Origin: an uncultured Chromatiaceae bacterium
Lineage (GTDB): Bacteria > Pseudomonadota > Gammaproteobacteria > Enterobacterales > Alteromonadaceae
Length of the DNA: 24,897 bases
Reading direction: 5' to 3'
NCBI GenBank assembly: GCA_946482615.1
Contig: CAMLSF010000043.1
Span: 1-24,897 of the forward strand
Shown here: positions 8,734-17,917 of the stretch, in pieces
How positions within the stretch are numbered: position 1 is the first letter of the stretch
Layout: every line of letters begins with the position of its first letter
Notes under the pieces: generated by a model
What the model saw: only the letters and a program-made list of their open reading frames with translations
Told to the model about the DNA's origin: nothing
Database searches by the model: none
Program-made: the position numbers and the translations under genes

Positions 8734-9701
8734 TAAAGCACCCCGGCTTTTAATAAATCATGCATATTCAGAGCGCCTACAGGTTGGTGTTGCTCGTCGA
8801 CTACAATAAGACCGTTAATTTTACGTTGCTCCATCACCTGCAAAGCTTCCGCTGCCAGCATAGCAGCTTTAGCTGTGATACAGTTTCTGGTCATCAGGCT
8901 GGCAATACTGGCTTTGTGCAGATCAACTTGCTGATCCAAAACCCGGCGTAAATCACCGTCGGTAAACAGGCCTGTCAGTTTGCCAGAGTCATCGACTATT
9001 GCTGTCATTCCTAAACCTTTGCGTGATATTTCCAGCAGTGCTTCTTTCAGGCTGACCTGTTGGTGCACCACAGGCAGCGCTTCGCCACTATGCATCACAT
9101 CTTCCAGTCTTAACAACAGGCGACGGCCTAAGCTGCCACCCGGATGAGATAAAGCAAAATCATCGGCAGAAAAGCCCCTTACATCTAAAAGTGCCACTGC
9201 TATCGCATCCCCCATAGCTAAGGTAGCTGTAGTGCTTGCGGTGGGAGCCAAACCTAAAGGACAAGCCTCCTGTTCAACCCTGACGCACAGATGCACGTCG
9301 GATAAAGTAGCTAAAGTCGATTCGGGGCGGCCTGTCATGCTAATCATTTTGATACCACGACGTTTCAGCACAGGCACTATCGTCAGAACTTCCGCTGTTT
9401 CACCTGAGTTAGAAATGGCAAGCACCACATCATCCTGAGTGATCATGCCCAAATCACCGTGGCTGGCTTCTGCCGGATGAACAAAAAAAGCAGGTGTGCC
9501 GGTGGAAGCCAAAGTGGCGGCAATTTTATGCGCTATATGGCCGGATTTTCCCATACCAATGACGATGACCCGGCCTTTGCAGTCATACATCATCTGACAA
9601 GCCAGATTAAAGCTCTCGTCTATATAAGCGGCCAGTTGGGTGACTGCTGTTGCTTCAATCTGTAATACCTGCAGAGCCTGAGGGCGAAAGTCCAGAGTCA
9701 T
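8733..9701 (-). CDS. kdsD: D-arabinose 5-phosphate isomerase
   Basis: This 322-residue enzyme converts D-ribulose 5-phosphate to D-arabinose 5-phosphate, the first committed precursor of Kdo. An N-terminal SIS domain contains GMGKSGHIAHKIAATLASTG, AISNSGETAEV and LGLAPTASTTATLAMGDA. Two CBS domains follow, from about residue 205, with FTDGDLRRVLD and the final MHDLLKAGVL. An upstream in-frame ATG exists at 9722, but ATG 9701 has a GGGGA ribosome-binding site 7 to 8 bases upstream, so I prefer it. It is the first gene of the minus-strand block. The antiporter gene yrbG, which precedes kdsD in E. coli, is absent here. Confidence 0.95.
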   Translation of the reverse strand: MTLDFRPQALQVLQIEATAVTQLAAYIDESFNLACQMMYDCKGRVIVIGMGKSGHIAHKIAATLASTGTPAFFVHPAEASHGDLGMITQDDVVLAISNSGETAEVLTIVPVLKRRGIKMISMTGRPESTLATLSDVHLCVRVEQEACPLGLAPTASTTATLAMGDAIAVALLDVRGFSADDFALSHPGGSLGRRLLLRLEDVMHSGEALPVVHQQVSLKEALLEISRKGLGMTAIVDDSGKLTGLFTDGDLRRVLDQQVDLHKASIASLMTRNCITAKAAMLAAEALQVMEQRKINGLIVVDEQHQPVGALNMHDLLKAGVL

Positions 9702-10146
9702 GCAAAAATCCCCATTTACCATTTAATAGCCATTGCCAACTTATTTGGATCTGTAGTTCTGTGGAAAGGATCCAGTAAGAGAATCTGCGTGATTATCTAT
9801 ACCTGTTGTTTTGGGTGCTATGTGCAAAACCAATAACTTAGGATAGAGAGAGCTGAAATATTAAGCTGCGATTCATTTTCAGCGCGGCACACTTTGTACC
9901 TGTACACAGAGGCTGATATTTTCGTGCTTATCTGACCTAAATGCAAAAGATTACGTAAAACAATCAAATTATTCTGTTTTTGCAATCAGTTGTTACTATT
10001 TTTTATAAGGTTGTTGCGGCGAAAAACCTATACAATAGCAGGCCTCTGTAAATCCGCTTCGCTTGAAGTCGCTGTTGTGCCTAGGTATATTGCGCGCCTT
10101 TAATTTTAGCGATATGCGCTACCGTTTTTTATCAATGAGGATCAAC
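9702..10146. other. Divergent intergenic control region between kdsD and mlaF
   Basis: This is 445 bases without a supported gene, separating the minus-strand LPS block from the plus-strand mla operon. It must hold promoters for both. It contains several short inverted repeats: GTTTTG at 9808-9813 with CAAAAC at 9825-9830, GCTGAAA at 9852-9858 with TTTCAGC at 9877-9883, and the palindrome TTACGTAA at 9951-9958. The segment nearest mlaF is AT-rich with two candidate -10 boxes. No convincing -35/-10 pair was found on the minus strand for kdsD. No sigma-54 or sigma-E consensus was recognised. Confidence 0.6.
9980..10009 (+). promoter_or_regulatory. Candidate sigma-70 promoter for the mla operon
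   Basis: TTGCAA (9980-9985) and TATAAG (10004-10009) are separated by 18 bases, giving 4/6 and 5/6 matches to the sigma-70 consensus. Transcription would start near 10016, leaving a leader of about 130 bases before the mlaF GTG. A second possible -10 (TACAAT, 10031-10036) lies downstream but has no well-spaced -35. This is a pattern match only. Confidence 0.35.
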
Positions 10147-10950
10147 GTGTCAGATATTCTGGTAGACATTCAGCACCTGACGTTCAAACGTGGTGACCGT
10201 GTGATCTATGATGACATGAGCATGCAGTTTCAGCGTGGCAAAGTCACCGCCATTATGGGGCCCAGCGGTATTGGTAAAACCACATTACTGCGTCTGATTG
10301 GTGGGCAACTCAAACCTGAACAGGGCAAAATTCTGATCAATGGTCAGGATATTCCGCAGCTTAATCGCAAAGACTTGTATAAGGCCCGGCAAAAAATGAG
10401 CATGTTGTTCCAAAGTGGAGCCCTGTTCAGTGATATGTCGGTGTATGACAATGTAGCTTTCCCTATTCGCGAGCATACCCGTTTGCCGGAAGAGATTATC
10501 CGCCTGATGGTGCTGATGAAGTTAGAGGCTGTGGGTTTACGTGGCGCTCGCGATTTAATGCCGGCAGAGCTCTCTGGTGGTATGGCCCGTCGCGCTGCTC
10601 TGGCCCGTGCTATCGCTTTGGATCCACAACTTATTATGTACGATGAGCCTTTTGCAGGACAGGATCCTATTTCTATGGGTGTGATAGTCCGTTTGATCCG
10701 CTCGCTGAATAACGCTTTAGGCTTGACCTCTGTAGTTGTTTCACACGATGTGAATGAAGTGATGAGTATTGCGGACTATGTGTATGTGGTCGCTGAACAA
10801 AAAGTCATAGGGCAAGGTACGCCAGATGAACTTCGTGCTCATCCTTCTGCCTTAGTACAGCAATTTTTACAGGGACAGTCCGATGGTCCTGTGCCTTTCC
10901 ACTTTAAAGCAGCCAGTTACAGTGCTGAATTAATGGAGTTAGCGAAGTGA
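10147..10950 (+). CDS. mlaF: Phospholipid ABC transporter ATPase MlaF
   Basis: This 267-residue ATPase serves the MlaFEDB inner-membrane complex, which maintains outer-membrane lipid asymmetry. Walker A is GPSGIGKT (38-45), the signature region [15 protein letters not shown], Walker [14 protein letters not shown], and the switch histidine is in VVSHDVNEV. The frame is open upstream to 10063, but that extension is unlike the family. GTG 10147 has an AGGA ribosome-binding site 5 bases upstream and gives an N-terminus matching MlaF ([17 protein letters not shown]). An ATG at 10135 is the alternative but has no Shine-Dalgarno. It overlaps mlaE by 4 bases. Confidence 0.95.
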   Translation: MSDILVDIQHLTFKRGDRVIYDDMSMQFQRGKVTAIMGPSGIGKTTLLRLIGGQLKPEQGKILINGQDIPQLNRKDLYKARQKMSMLFQSGALFSDMSVYDNVAFPIREHTRLPEEIIRLMVLMKLEAVGLRGARDLMPAELSGGMARRAALARAIALDPQLIMYDEPFAGQDPISMGVIVRLIRSLNNALGLTSVVVSHDVNEVMSIADYVYVVAEQKVIGQGTPDELRAHPSALVQQFLQGQSDGPVPFHFKAASYSAELMELAK

Positions 10951-11729
10951 TAGTGGATAAGTTACAGCAACTTGGACAACACAGTATTGCTAAAATCCAG
11001 GGCATGGGCCGTGCAACTTTAATGTTGTTTGGTGCTTTGATCGCCTGGCCAACCCCGCGCAAAAGCTTTCCTTTATTAGTGAAGCAATTGTATGTCGTAG
11101 GTGTGTTGTCTTTACTCATTATTCTGGTGTCGGGTTTGTTTATCGGTATGGTGCTGGCGTTACAAGGCTACACAGTGCTGTCTAAATTTGGCGCAGAACA
11201 AATGTTAGGGCCATTGGTGGCCTTGAGTTTATTGCGCGAGCTTGGCCCGGTTGTTACCGCATTACTATTCGCAGGCCGGGCAGGCAGTGCTTTAACTGCG
11301 GAAATAGGTCTGATGAAAGCCACTGAACAGTTGTCGGGGATGGAAATGATGGCGGTGGATCCGTTGCGCCGTATCATAGCGCCGCGCTTTTGGGCAGGCG
11401 TGATCAGTATGCCATTATTGGCCTTGATCTTTACTGCTGTAGGTATTTTAGGTGGTCATCTGGTCGGTGTGGATTGGTTGGGAGTAGATGGTGGCGGTTA
11501 TTGGTCTGCAATGCAGGCAAACGTCGATTTCCAGCAGGATATTCTGAATGGTGTAATTAAAAGTGTAGTCTTTGCCTTGATTGTGACCTGGATAGCCTTA
11601 CATAAGGGGTTTGATGCAGTACCCACTTCGGAAGGCATCAGTCAGGCGACCACACAGACAGTAGTAACCTCTTCTTTAGCGGTCTTAGGTTTTGACTTTA
11701 TATTAACAGCTGTAATGTTTGGTGGATAA
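10947..11729 (+). CDS. mlaE: Phospholipid ABC transporter permease MlaE
   Basis: This 260-residue inner-membrane permease of the MlaE/YrbE family has the same length as E. coli MlaE. Conserved segments are [13 protein letters not shown] (about residues 62-74), [25 protein letters not shown] and the [18 protein letters not shown] loop. The last carries the EQL motif that contacts MlaF. The C-terminus [17 protein letters not shown] is typical. The start is GTG at 10947 in a GTGA overlap with the mlaF stop; a second GTG at 10953 is possible. Confidence 0.96.
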   Translation: MIVDKLQQLGQHSIAKIQGMGRATLMLFGALIAWPTPRKSFPLLVKQLYVVGVLSLLIILVSGLFIGMVLALQGYTVLSKFGAEQMLGPLVALSLLRELGPVVTALLFAGRAGSALTAEIGLMKATEQLSGMEMMAVDPLRRIIAPRFWAGVISMPLLALIFTAVGILGGHLVGVDWLGVDGGGYWSAMQANVDFQQDILNGVIKSVVFALIVTWIALHKGFDAVPTSEGISQATTQTVVTSSLAVLGFDFILTAVMFGG

Positions 11730-11732
11730 AAA

Positions 11733-12200
11733 ATGACATCTCGCAAAATCGAAGTGTTGGTGGGCCTGTTTGTAGCTCTGGCTATAGCTGCTTTTTTGTT
11801 GTTATCTCTGAAAGTGGCCAACAGCGGGATGACGGGCTCAGGTGAAACTTATATGTTGTATGCCAAGTTTGAGAATATTGGCGGCTTAAAAGTACGCTCG
11901 CCTATTAAGGTGGGGGGCGTGGTCGTAGGCCGGGTGCGTTCTATTGAATTGGATACGGAAGAGTATTCACCCGTAGTGGCGATGGAAATTGACAGTCAAT
12001 ACAACAATTTCCCTGAAACCAGTTCAGTCGCTATTTTGACCTCAGGTTTATTGGGGGAACAGTATCTGGGATTACAACCTGGTTTTGTGGACGAAACAGT
12101 CACCATTCTGAAAAGTGGTGATTATGTGGAAGACACCAAGTCGGCTATCGTACTGGAAGAGTTAATTGGCCAGTTCTTATTTAACAGAGGAAGTAACTAA
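11733..12200 (+). CDS. mlaD: MCE-domain phospholipid-binding protein MlaD
   Basis: This 155-residue protein has an N-terminal membrane anchor (about residues 8-26, LVGLFVALAIAAFLLLSLK) and a periplasmic MCE domain with NIGGLKVRSPIKVGGVVVGRV. It forms the hexameric tunnel on MlaFEDB that exchanges phospholipid with MlaC. The C-terminus reads VLEELIGQFLFNRGSN and stops there. From memory, E. coli MlaD has a longer, low-complexity tail after the same motif. It starts 3 bases after mlaE, whose last codons (GGTGGA) serve as the ribosome-binding site. Confidence 0.95.
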   Translation: MTSRKIEVLVGLFVALAIAAFLLLSLKVANSGMTGSGETYMLYAKFENIGGLKVRSPIKVGGVVVGRVRSIELDTEEYSPVVAMEIDSQYNNFPETSSVAILTSGLLGEQYLGLQPGFVDETVTILKSGDYVEDTKSAIVLEELIGQFLFNRGSN

Positions 12201-12202
12201 GC

Positions 12203-12868
12203 ATGAAAAATTTGCTGGTAAAAATCGCAGCTACTGCGTTGATCTCTTTGGGGTTAGTTGCTCAGGCTGGCGCCGTTGAAGTGAAAACATATGATGACCC
12301 GTACAAAATGATTGAAGCTGTGGCGGATCAAACTTTCCGCCGCATCTCTGCTGATCAGCCGATGATCCAAAAAGATCTGGAACATTTACGGGTGATCGTT
12401 AATGAGGAGTTGGTGCCTTACATTGACAGCCGTTATGCAGCCTTCCGTGTGATAGGGAACTACATTAAACAAACCAAACCAGAAGAGCGCGATGCTTTTG
12501 TCGTGGCCTTTAAAGACTACATGGTGGCAACCTATGCTGGTGCATTGACTCAGTATAAAAATCAAAAAGTGATTTTTGAACCTGCCAAAACCGTAGGCAG
12601 TCAGAATATTGTGACCATCAAAACCCGCGTGATTGATCCGGGCAAGCCTGATATCAATATCGAGTTTAAACTGCGTCGTGCTAAAGATGCACAGAACTGG
12701 CAGGTATTTGACATGGTCGCCGAAGGTATTTCTCTGCTGGACAGCAAAAGAGCAGAATTAGGTAACCTGATTCGTCAGCAAGGTTTGGCCAGCGTCACAG
12801 CATTGTTAGTGGAAAAATCAAAAGCTCCTATCACAGCTCCTTTGCAGGGTAATGATGCTAAAAATTAG
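12203..12868 (+). CDS. mlaC: Periplasmic phospholipid-binding protein MlaC
   Basis: This 221-residue periplasmic shuttle of the MlaC (Ttg2D) family carries phospholipid between the outer-membrane MlaA complex and MlaFEDB. The signal peptide covers about residues 1-24 (hydrophobic core ATALISLGLVAQ, probable cleavage at AGA/VEV). The mature domain shows VIGNYIKQTKPEERDAFVVAF and the NWQVFDMVAEGISLLDSKR segment that identifies the family. The AGAGGAAG ribosome-binding site lies in the end of mlaD. The 3' end overlaps mlaB by up to 17 bases. Confidence 0.96.
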   Translation: MKNLLVKIAATALISLGLVAQAGAVEVKTYDDPYKMIEAVADQTFRRISADQPMIQKDLEHLRVIVNEELVPYIDSRYAAFRVIGNYIKQTKPEERDAFVVAFKDYMVATYAGALTQYKNQKVIFEPAKTVGSQNIVTIKTRVIDPGKPDINIEFKLRRAKDAQNWQVFDMVAEGISLLDSKRAELGNLIRQQGLASVTALLVEKSKAPITAPLQGNDAKN

Positions 12869-13166
12869 TCAGCAAGAACAAACACTGTTTTTTGCCGGTG
12901 CTTTGGATCGGCAAACTGTGCCAACCCAGTGGCCATTTAAGTTATTAAAAAAGCTAAATGGCACTGTAGTGTTTGATTTCAGTGAATTGGCTTTGGTAGA
13001 CACAGCTGGGCTTGCCTGGTTACTGCATCAGGTGGCGCAGGCGACTAAGCTGGGATTGCAGATCCAAATGCGTCATGTGCCGGAGCAGTTAATTTCTCTG
13101 GCACAATTGTCAGATGTGTTGGCTTTGTTGCCATTAGAAAAAAAGGATATAGGCCATGCAGTGTAA
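12852..13166 (+). CDS. mlaB: STAS-domain protein MlaB
   Basis: This 104-residue cytoplasmic STAS protein binds MlaF and supports MlaFEDB assembly and activity. The conserved loop VDTAGLAWLLHQ holds Thr51, equivalent to the functionally important Thr52 of E. coli MlaB. Two adjacent ATGs (12852 and 12855) could start it. The AGGG at 12846-12849 is better spaced for 12855, which would give 103 residues. The gene overlaps mlaC upstream and ibaG by 11 bases downstream. Confidence 0.93.
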   Translation: MMLKISQQEQTLFFAGALDRQTVPTQWPFKLLKKLNGTVVFDFSELALVDTAGLAWLLHQVAQATKLGLQIQMRHVPEQLISLAQLSDVLALLPLEKKDIGHAV

Positions 13167-13413
13167 TGAGATTGAACAGCTATTAACTGAAGAACTGAAA
13201 CTGGCTGAAGTCTATGTCAAAGCTGAAGGCAATCATTATGCTGTGACTGCGATAGGTGACTGTTTTGACGGTGTGAGCCGGGTAAAACAGCAACAAATGA
13301 TTTATGCCCCTTTGATGGCTGCCATTGCGGATGGTAGTATTCACGCCGTTTCGATAAAAACCTTCACGCCGACCCAATGGCGCCGTGAAAAATTACTTAA
13401 CCCACCTGTATAG
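13156..13413 (+). CDS. ibaG: BolA-family protein IbaG
   Basis: This 85-residue BolA-like protein matches IbaG (YrbA). The DCFDGVSRVKQQQMIYAPL segment and HAVSIKTFTPTQW with the conserved His63 are diagnostic. BolA proteins bind monothiol glutaredoxins and [2Fe-2S] clusters; IbaG is linked to acid stress and envelope integrity in relatives. An AAGGA ribosome-binding site precedes ATG 13156. Its place between mlaB and murA is the standard one. Confidence 0.95.
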   Translation: MQCNEIEQLLTEELKLAEVYVKAEGNHYAVTAIGDCFDGVSRVKQQQMIYAPLMAAIADGSIHAVSIKTFTPTQWRREKLLNPPV

Positions 13414-13416
13414 TAG

Positions 13417-14685
<1,269 letters not shown>

Positions 14686-14705
14686 TGCTGTTCTGAGTAG
14701 ATATA

Positions 14706-14737
14706 AAAAGCCAGCGGGATTTCCACTGGCTTTTTTA
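14706..14737 (+). terminator. Rho-independent terminator after murA, possibly bidirectional
   Basis: The hairpin pairs GCCAGCGG (14710-14717) with CCACTGGC (14723-14730) around a 5-base loop, with one mismatch. A-rich sequence precedes it and TTTTTTATTT follows it. The A-tract on the left gives a T-tract on the minus strand. It lies between the convergent ends of murA and degS, so it probably stops both. Confidence 0.85.
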
Positions 14738-14749
14738 TTTGTAGTTCGT

Positions 14750-15829
14750 CTAGTTGAGCTCGCGTATTACCACTGGTACTTTCAGATTTTTACCTTGCCG
14801 GTCAATCGACATTTGTAAGGTGGTATCTGGTGATGTTTCTGCGATCAAATCCAGAGCATGGTGCACGCTGGTTAAAGTGACGCCATTTATTTGCTGTAAT
14901 ATATCTCCAACTTCCAGACCTGCTATGGCTGCCGGGCTCAAGGGTTCAATGGCCGTGATCTTCACTCCGAATAAAGTTTGGGCTGTGGATATCATCGGAT
15001 CACCGGCCTGATTGACCACAGGATCACCGCTGACTCCTAAATAGCCCCGGATCACCCGGCCATGCTGAATCAGTTTCTGCAGCACATTACTGGCTAACCT
15101 ATAGGGCACCGCAAAAAATATCCCCTGAATATCCTGATTACGCTGACGTTGGAAAGCTGCGGTATTAATACCGACCAATACACCGTTACTGTTAATTAAC
15201 GCGCCGCCAGAATTGCCTGCGTTAATAGCCGCATCCATTTGCATAAAGTCGGCATAACCATTGGCAGGGCTTAAGCCTGCACGTCCTGTTGCACTGATCA
15301 CACCCTGAGTAATAGCCTGGCCTAAATTAAAAGGGTTACCTATAGCGAGCACAACATCGCCGACCTGAGGCTCTAAACTGGCATCCTGAGGGATAACAGG
15401 AAGGTTATCTGCTTCGACATACAACACCGCCAGGTCAGTTAATTGATCCTGACCAATCAGCACAGCGTCAAAGACCCGGCCATCCTGCAATGCCACAGAG
15501 ATTTGATCCGCACCATAGACCACATGGTAGTTGGTCAGCACATAACCCTGAGCATTCATAATGACACCTGAACCCAGTTCCTGCCGCTCAATAGTGCGAC
15601 TTTGGTAAGAGCGGGGATCCTGGGTGGTACTTTTAGTGTAAACATTCACCACTGCAGGTGCTGCGGCGCGAACAGCCTTAGAATAAGAAACGGGGGCGGG
15701 CAAAGATTCTTTTTGCTGCCAAAAATTCAGGTTCAGTCCTGGTTCCTGGTTGAAAAATACCAGCCACAGCATGGCGATTGCCAGGCCATAAGCGACACTT
15801 TTTAATAGACTTATCAGCAGTTTGGGCAC
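14750..15829 (-). CDS. degS: Inner-membrane-anchored serine protease DegS
   Basis: This 359-residue HtrA-family protease has one N-terminal membrane helix (about residues 9-27, LKSVAYGLAIAMLWLVFF), a trypsin-like domain and a single PDZ domain. That is the DegS architecture. The catalytic triad is His102 (TNYHVV), Asp132 (LTDLAVL) and Ser207 (NAGNSGGAL). DegS senses misfolded porins and cleaves RseA to release sigma-E. The likely start is GTG 15829, with a stop 4 codons upstream and no visible Shine-Dalgarno. The sequence before the active serine reads FMQMDAAINAG, where E. coli DegS has FLQTDASINHG. A hairpin separates it from degQ. Confidence 0.92.
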   Translation of the reverse strand: MPKLLISLLKSVAYGLAIAMLWLVFFNQEPGLNLNFWQQKESLPAPVSYSKAVRAAAPAVVNVYTKSTTQDPRSYQSRTIERQELGSGVIMNAQGYVLTNYHVVYGADQISVALQDGRVFDAVLIGQDQLTDLAVLYVEADNLPVIPQDASLEPQVGDVVLAIGNPFNLGQAITQGVISATGRAGLSPANGYADFMQMDAAINAGNSGGALINSNGVLVGINTAAFQRQRNQDIQGIFFAVPYRLASNVLQKLIQHGRVIRGYLGVSGDPVVNQAGDPMISTAQTLFGVKITAIEPLSPAAIAGLEVGDILQQINGVTLTSVHHALDLIAETSPDTTLQMSIDRQGKNLKVPVVIRELN

Positions 15830-15882
15830 AGGAAGAAATTAAGAAACTAAAGGATTTTGCAAGCATAACACTAAAACAGAAG

Positions 15883-15915
15883 TTGCAGTAGCAAGCCTGT
15901 GGCTTGCTACTGCAA
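15883..15915 (-). terminator. Strong hairpin between degQ and degS (terminator-like or processing site)
   Basis: This is a perfect 15-bp inverted repeat, TTGCAGTAGCAAGCC at 15883-15897 and its complement at 15901-15915, with a 3-base loop. It begins 4 bases after the degQ stop codon. On the minus strand it is followed by CTTCTGTTTTAG, a poor U-tract, so efficient termination is not certain. It may instead attenuate or stabilise the degQ transcript before degS. Confidence 0.55.
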
Positions 15916-15919
15916 AAAG

Positions 15920-17281
15920 TTAACGTATTAATACATAAAGAATACGTTCGCCACGTTGAACCTGCAGCGCTATCACACCTGAGCTCTTGCCCAGAATATC
16001 GCGCAGTTCTTTGGTGGTGGTTACACGGCTGCGACTGACGCCTACAATGACATCACCTTTTTCCAGCCCTAAAGCTGCAGCAGGTGAACGTGCGGCAACA
16101 TCATTGATCACTATGCCTGGTTCTCCGTCCGGAGTTTTACCATCACTTAAGCTGGCCCCTTCCAGCATAGGATGTAACACTTTGGCTTCTGCTGTGGTCG
16201 CTTCGGCGGCTTCCAGCGTGACTTTCACCGTCATAGTTTTGTCTTCGCGCAGAATACCCAAAGTAATTTCCTTTCCTACACCTAAAGTAGCAATTTTGGC
16301 GCGGATTTCAGTAAATGAATCAATCTGTTTACCATTCAGATGCGTAATAATGTCACCACTTTTGAGGCCTGCTTTGTCCGCAGCCGAACCTGGGATCACT
16401 TCCTGCACCCAACCGCCTTTATTGGCTTTCACTTTCATCGCCTTAGCGATTTCAGCATTTAAATCACCACCCCGCACACCTAAAGCACCACGCCGCACTT
16501 CACCGTATTCAATAAACTGCGCGACCAGATTTTTCATCATATTGGCGGGGATGGCAAAGCCTATACCTATGTTGCCACCGTTCGGGCCAAGAATGGCAGT
16601 ATTAATGCCGATTAGCTCACCCTTCAGGTTGACTAAAGCACCACCCGAGTTACCGCTGTTGATGGCAGCATCAGTCTGGATAAAGTCTTCATAACCTTCG
16701 ATACCTAATCCGCCGCGGCCTAGGGCGCTAACTATACCTGAAGTCACGGTTTGGCCTAAGCCAAAAGGGTTGCCTATAGCAACAGTAAAATCACCCACTT
16801 TTAAAGCGTCTGAGTCGGCCAATGCAACCTGCTTCAGATCTTCAGCTTCGATTTGCAGCAGGGCGATATCGCTCTCTGGATCTTCCCCTATTTTTTTCGC
16901 TTTATAAGTGCGGCCGTCTTTTAAGGTCACCTGAATGTCAGAGGCTTCGTTGATCACATGATGGTTAGTGACTACATAGCCTTTTTTTGCATCGATGATC
17001 ACACCTGAGCCCAAACCACGGAAAGGTTGTTCCTGACGTAACTCACCACCACGCCCCAAAAACTGTTCTAAAGCACCAGGCAAACGCTGACGGACTTCAC
17101 GGCTACCTGCCACTGAGATATTTACAACGGCCGGAGTCACATTCTCCAGCATAGGAGCCAGGCTTGGCATTTCCTGATCGCCGGCACCAAAAAATGGCAG
17201 CTTGGCTTGAGCTGGCGCAGGCTGCGCCAGCAGAAAGGCGGCTAAAATACTGATAGACACTAAAGATAACTGCGACTTCAT
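15920..17281 (-). CDS. degQ: Periplasmic serine protease/chaperone of the DegP/DegQ family
   Basis: This 453-residue HtrA protease has a signal peptide (residues 1-26, ending APAQA), a protease domain and two PDZ domains (about 260-350 and 365-453). The triad is His108 (VTNHHVI), Asp138 (ESDIALL) and Ser212 (NSGNSGGAL). It degrades or refolds misfolded envelope proteins. The frame opens upstream to a GTG at 17314, but ATG 17281 begins a proper signal peptide. It has an AAGGAG ribosome-binding site 10 bases upstream. DegP and DegQ are hard to separate by sequence; the zapG-degQ-degS order favours DegQ. Confidence 0.93.
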   Translation of the reverse strand: MKSQLSLVSISILAAFLLAQPAPAQAKLPFFGAGDQEMPSLAPMLENVTPAVVNISVAGSREVRQRLPGALEQFLGRGGELRQEQPFRGLGSGVIIDAKKGYVVTNHHVINEASDIQVTLKDGRTYKAKKIGEDPESDIALLQIEAEDLKQVALADSDALKVGDFTVAIGNPFGLGQTVTSGIVSALGRGGLGIEGYEDFIQTDAAINSGNSGGALVNLKGELIGINTAILGPNGGNIGIGFAIPANMMKNLVAQFIEYGEVRRGALGVRGGDLNAEIAKAMKVKANKGGWVQEVIPGSAADKAGLKSGDIITHLNGKQIDSFTEIRAKIATLGVGKEITLGILREDKTMTVKVTLEAAEATTAEAKVLHPMLEGASLSDGKTPDGEPGIVINDVAARSPAAALGLEKGDVIVGVSRSRVTTTKELRDILGKSSGVIALQVQRGERILYVLIR

Positions 17282-17340
17282 ATAGGTAATGCTCCTTCGT
17301 ACAGATGACGCCACTAAGAATGCTTTACCAGTCGAAAAGT

Positions 17341-17793
17341 TCAGTTGTCCGATGAGTTTCGTTCAGTTTTATTTTTCATTAAGCCACTGGCGGTATTGGA
17401 ATAATCCAATGGCTGGTAGGATGGTTCATCCTTCACTTTACGACGCTCATCCAGCTTGTGGATCGACTGGCGTATTTGTGCCGTAGTATCGGCCGCGAAA
17501 TAATTCAGCTCGCTACGGTTGTCAAAGGTTGGTCTTTCGATCAACTGCATCTTGGTCTGAGCCATATGGCGGGCAATTTTTTCGTAGTTCTCATGAAGCT
17601 GGCTCATCAATAGATGAGTCGTTTCCACATGTTCTGTCACGTCGCTACGATATTGCTGCAGCTGTTGTTTGGTTTCGTTTAACTCCACTTGCAGTTTGCT
17701 TTGATTAAATTGGCGCAAACAGTACAAGCGGGTTGCCACTATGCCAACCACTAAGCCAGCTACTAACCAGGCCAAGGCAAAAGTAACAGTCAT
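17341..17793 (-). CDS. zapG: DUF1043 membrane protein ZapG (YhcB)
   Basis: This 150-residue protein has one N-terminal transmembrane helix (about residues 4-20, TFALAWLVAGLVVGIVA). A long coiled-coil region rich in Gln, Glu and Leu follows (about 30-110), then a polar tail. This fits YhcB/ZapG, an inner-membrane protein linked in E. coli to cell division and coordination of envelope growth. The family segment HYEKIA-like (NYEKIARHM) and the FFAAD-like (NYFAADT) motif are visible. It lies upstream of degQ and divergent from zapE, as in enterobacteria. A CAGGAG ribosome-binding site precedes the ATG. Confidence 0.9.
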   Translation of the reverse strand: MTVTFALAWLVAGLVVGIVATRLYCLRQFNQSKLQVELNETKQQLQQYRSDVTEHVETTHLLMSQLHENYEKIARHMAQTKMQLIERPTFDNRSELNYFAADTTAQIRQSIHKLDERRKVKDEPSYQPLDYSNTASGLMKNKTERNSSDN

Positions 17794-17842
17794 AACAACT
17801 CCTGAAAAATTAGTTAGTTCAACAATAGTTTAACCTATCTTC

Positions 17843-17871
17843 TTATCCAGAGTGGTAAGGCATGTTACTAT
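17843..17871 (+). promoter_or_regulatory. Candidate extended -10 promoter for zapE
   Basis: TACTAT at 17866-17871 is preceded by TGT at 17863-17865, an extended -10. A weak -35 (TTATCC, 17843-17848) stands 17 bases upstream. It lies in the 124-base gap between the divergent genes zapG and zapE. Transcription would start near 17878. Pattern match only. Confidence 0.35.
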
Positions 17872-17917
17872 TACGACCATTATTTAGGGTTAATTGGCTT
17901 ATTTTTCAATATCCGGC

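Noticed and set aside
9881..9900. Possible sigma-54 -24/-12 element (CGGCACACTTTGTACC)
   Set aside because: The GG is not followed by GC at the required spacing, so the -12 element is missing.
10063..10146. N-terminal extension of mlaF by 28 codons
   Set aside because: The extension has no family similarity and no ribosome-binding site; GTG 10147 has an AGGA site and the right N-terminus.
15987..16694. A 235-codon plus-strand open frame opposite degQ
   Set aside because: It is antisense to a clear HtrA protease, rich in Ser, Pro and Leu with no recognisable domain, and has the look of a GC-driven shadow frame.
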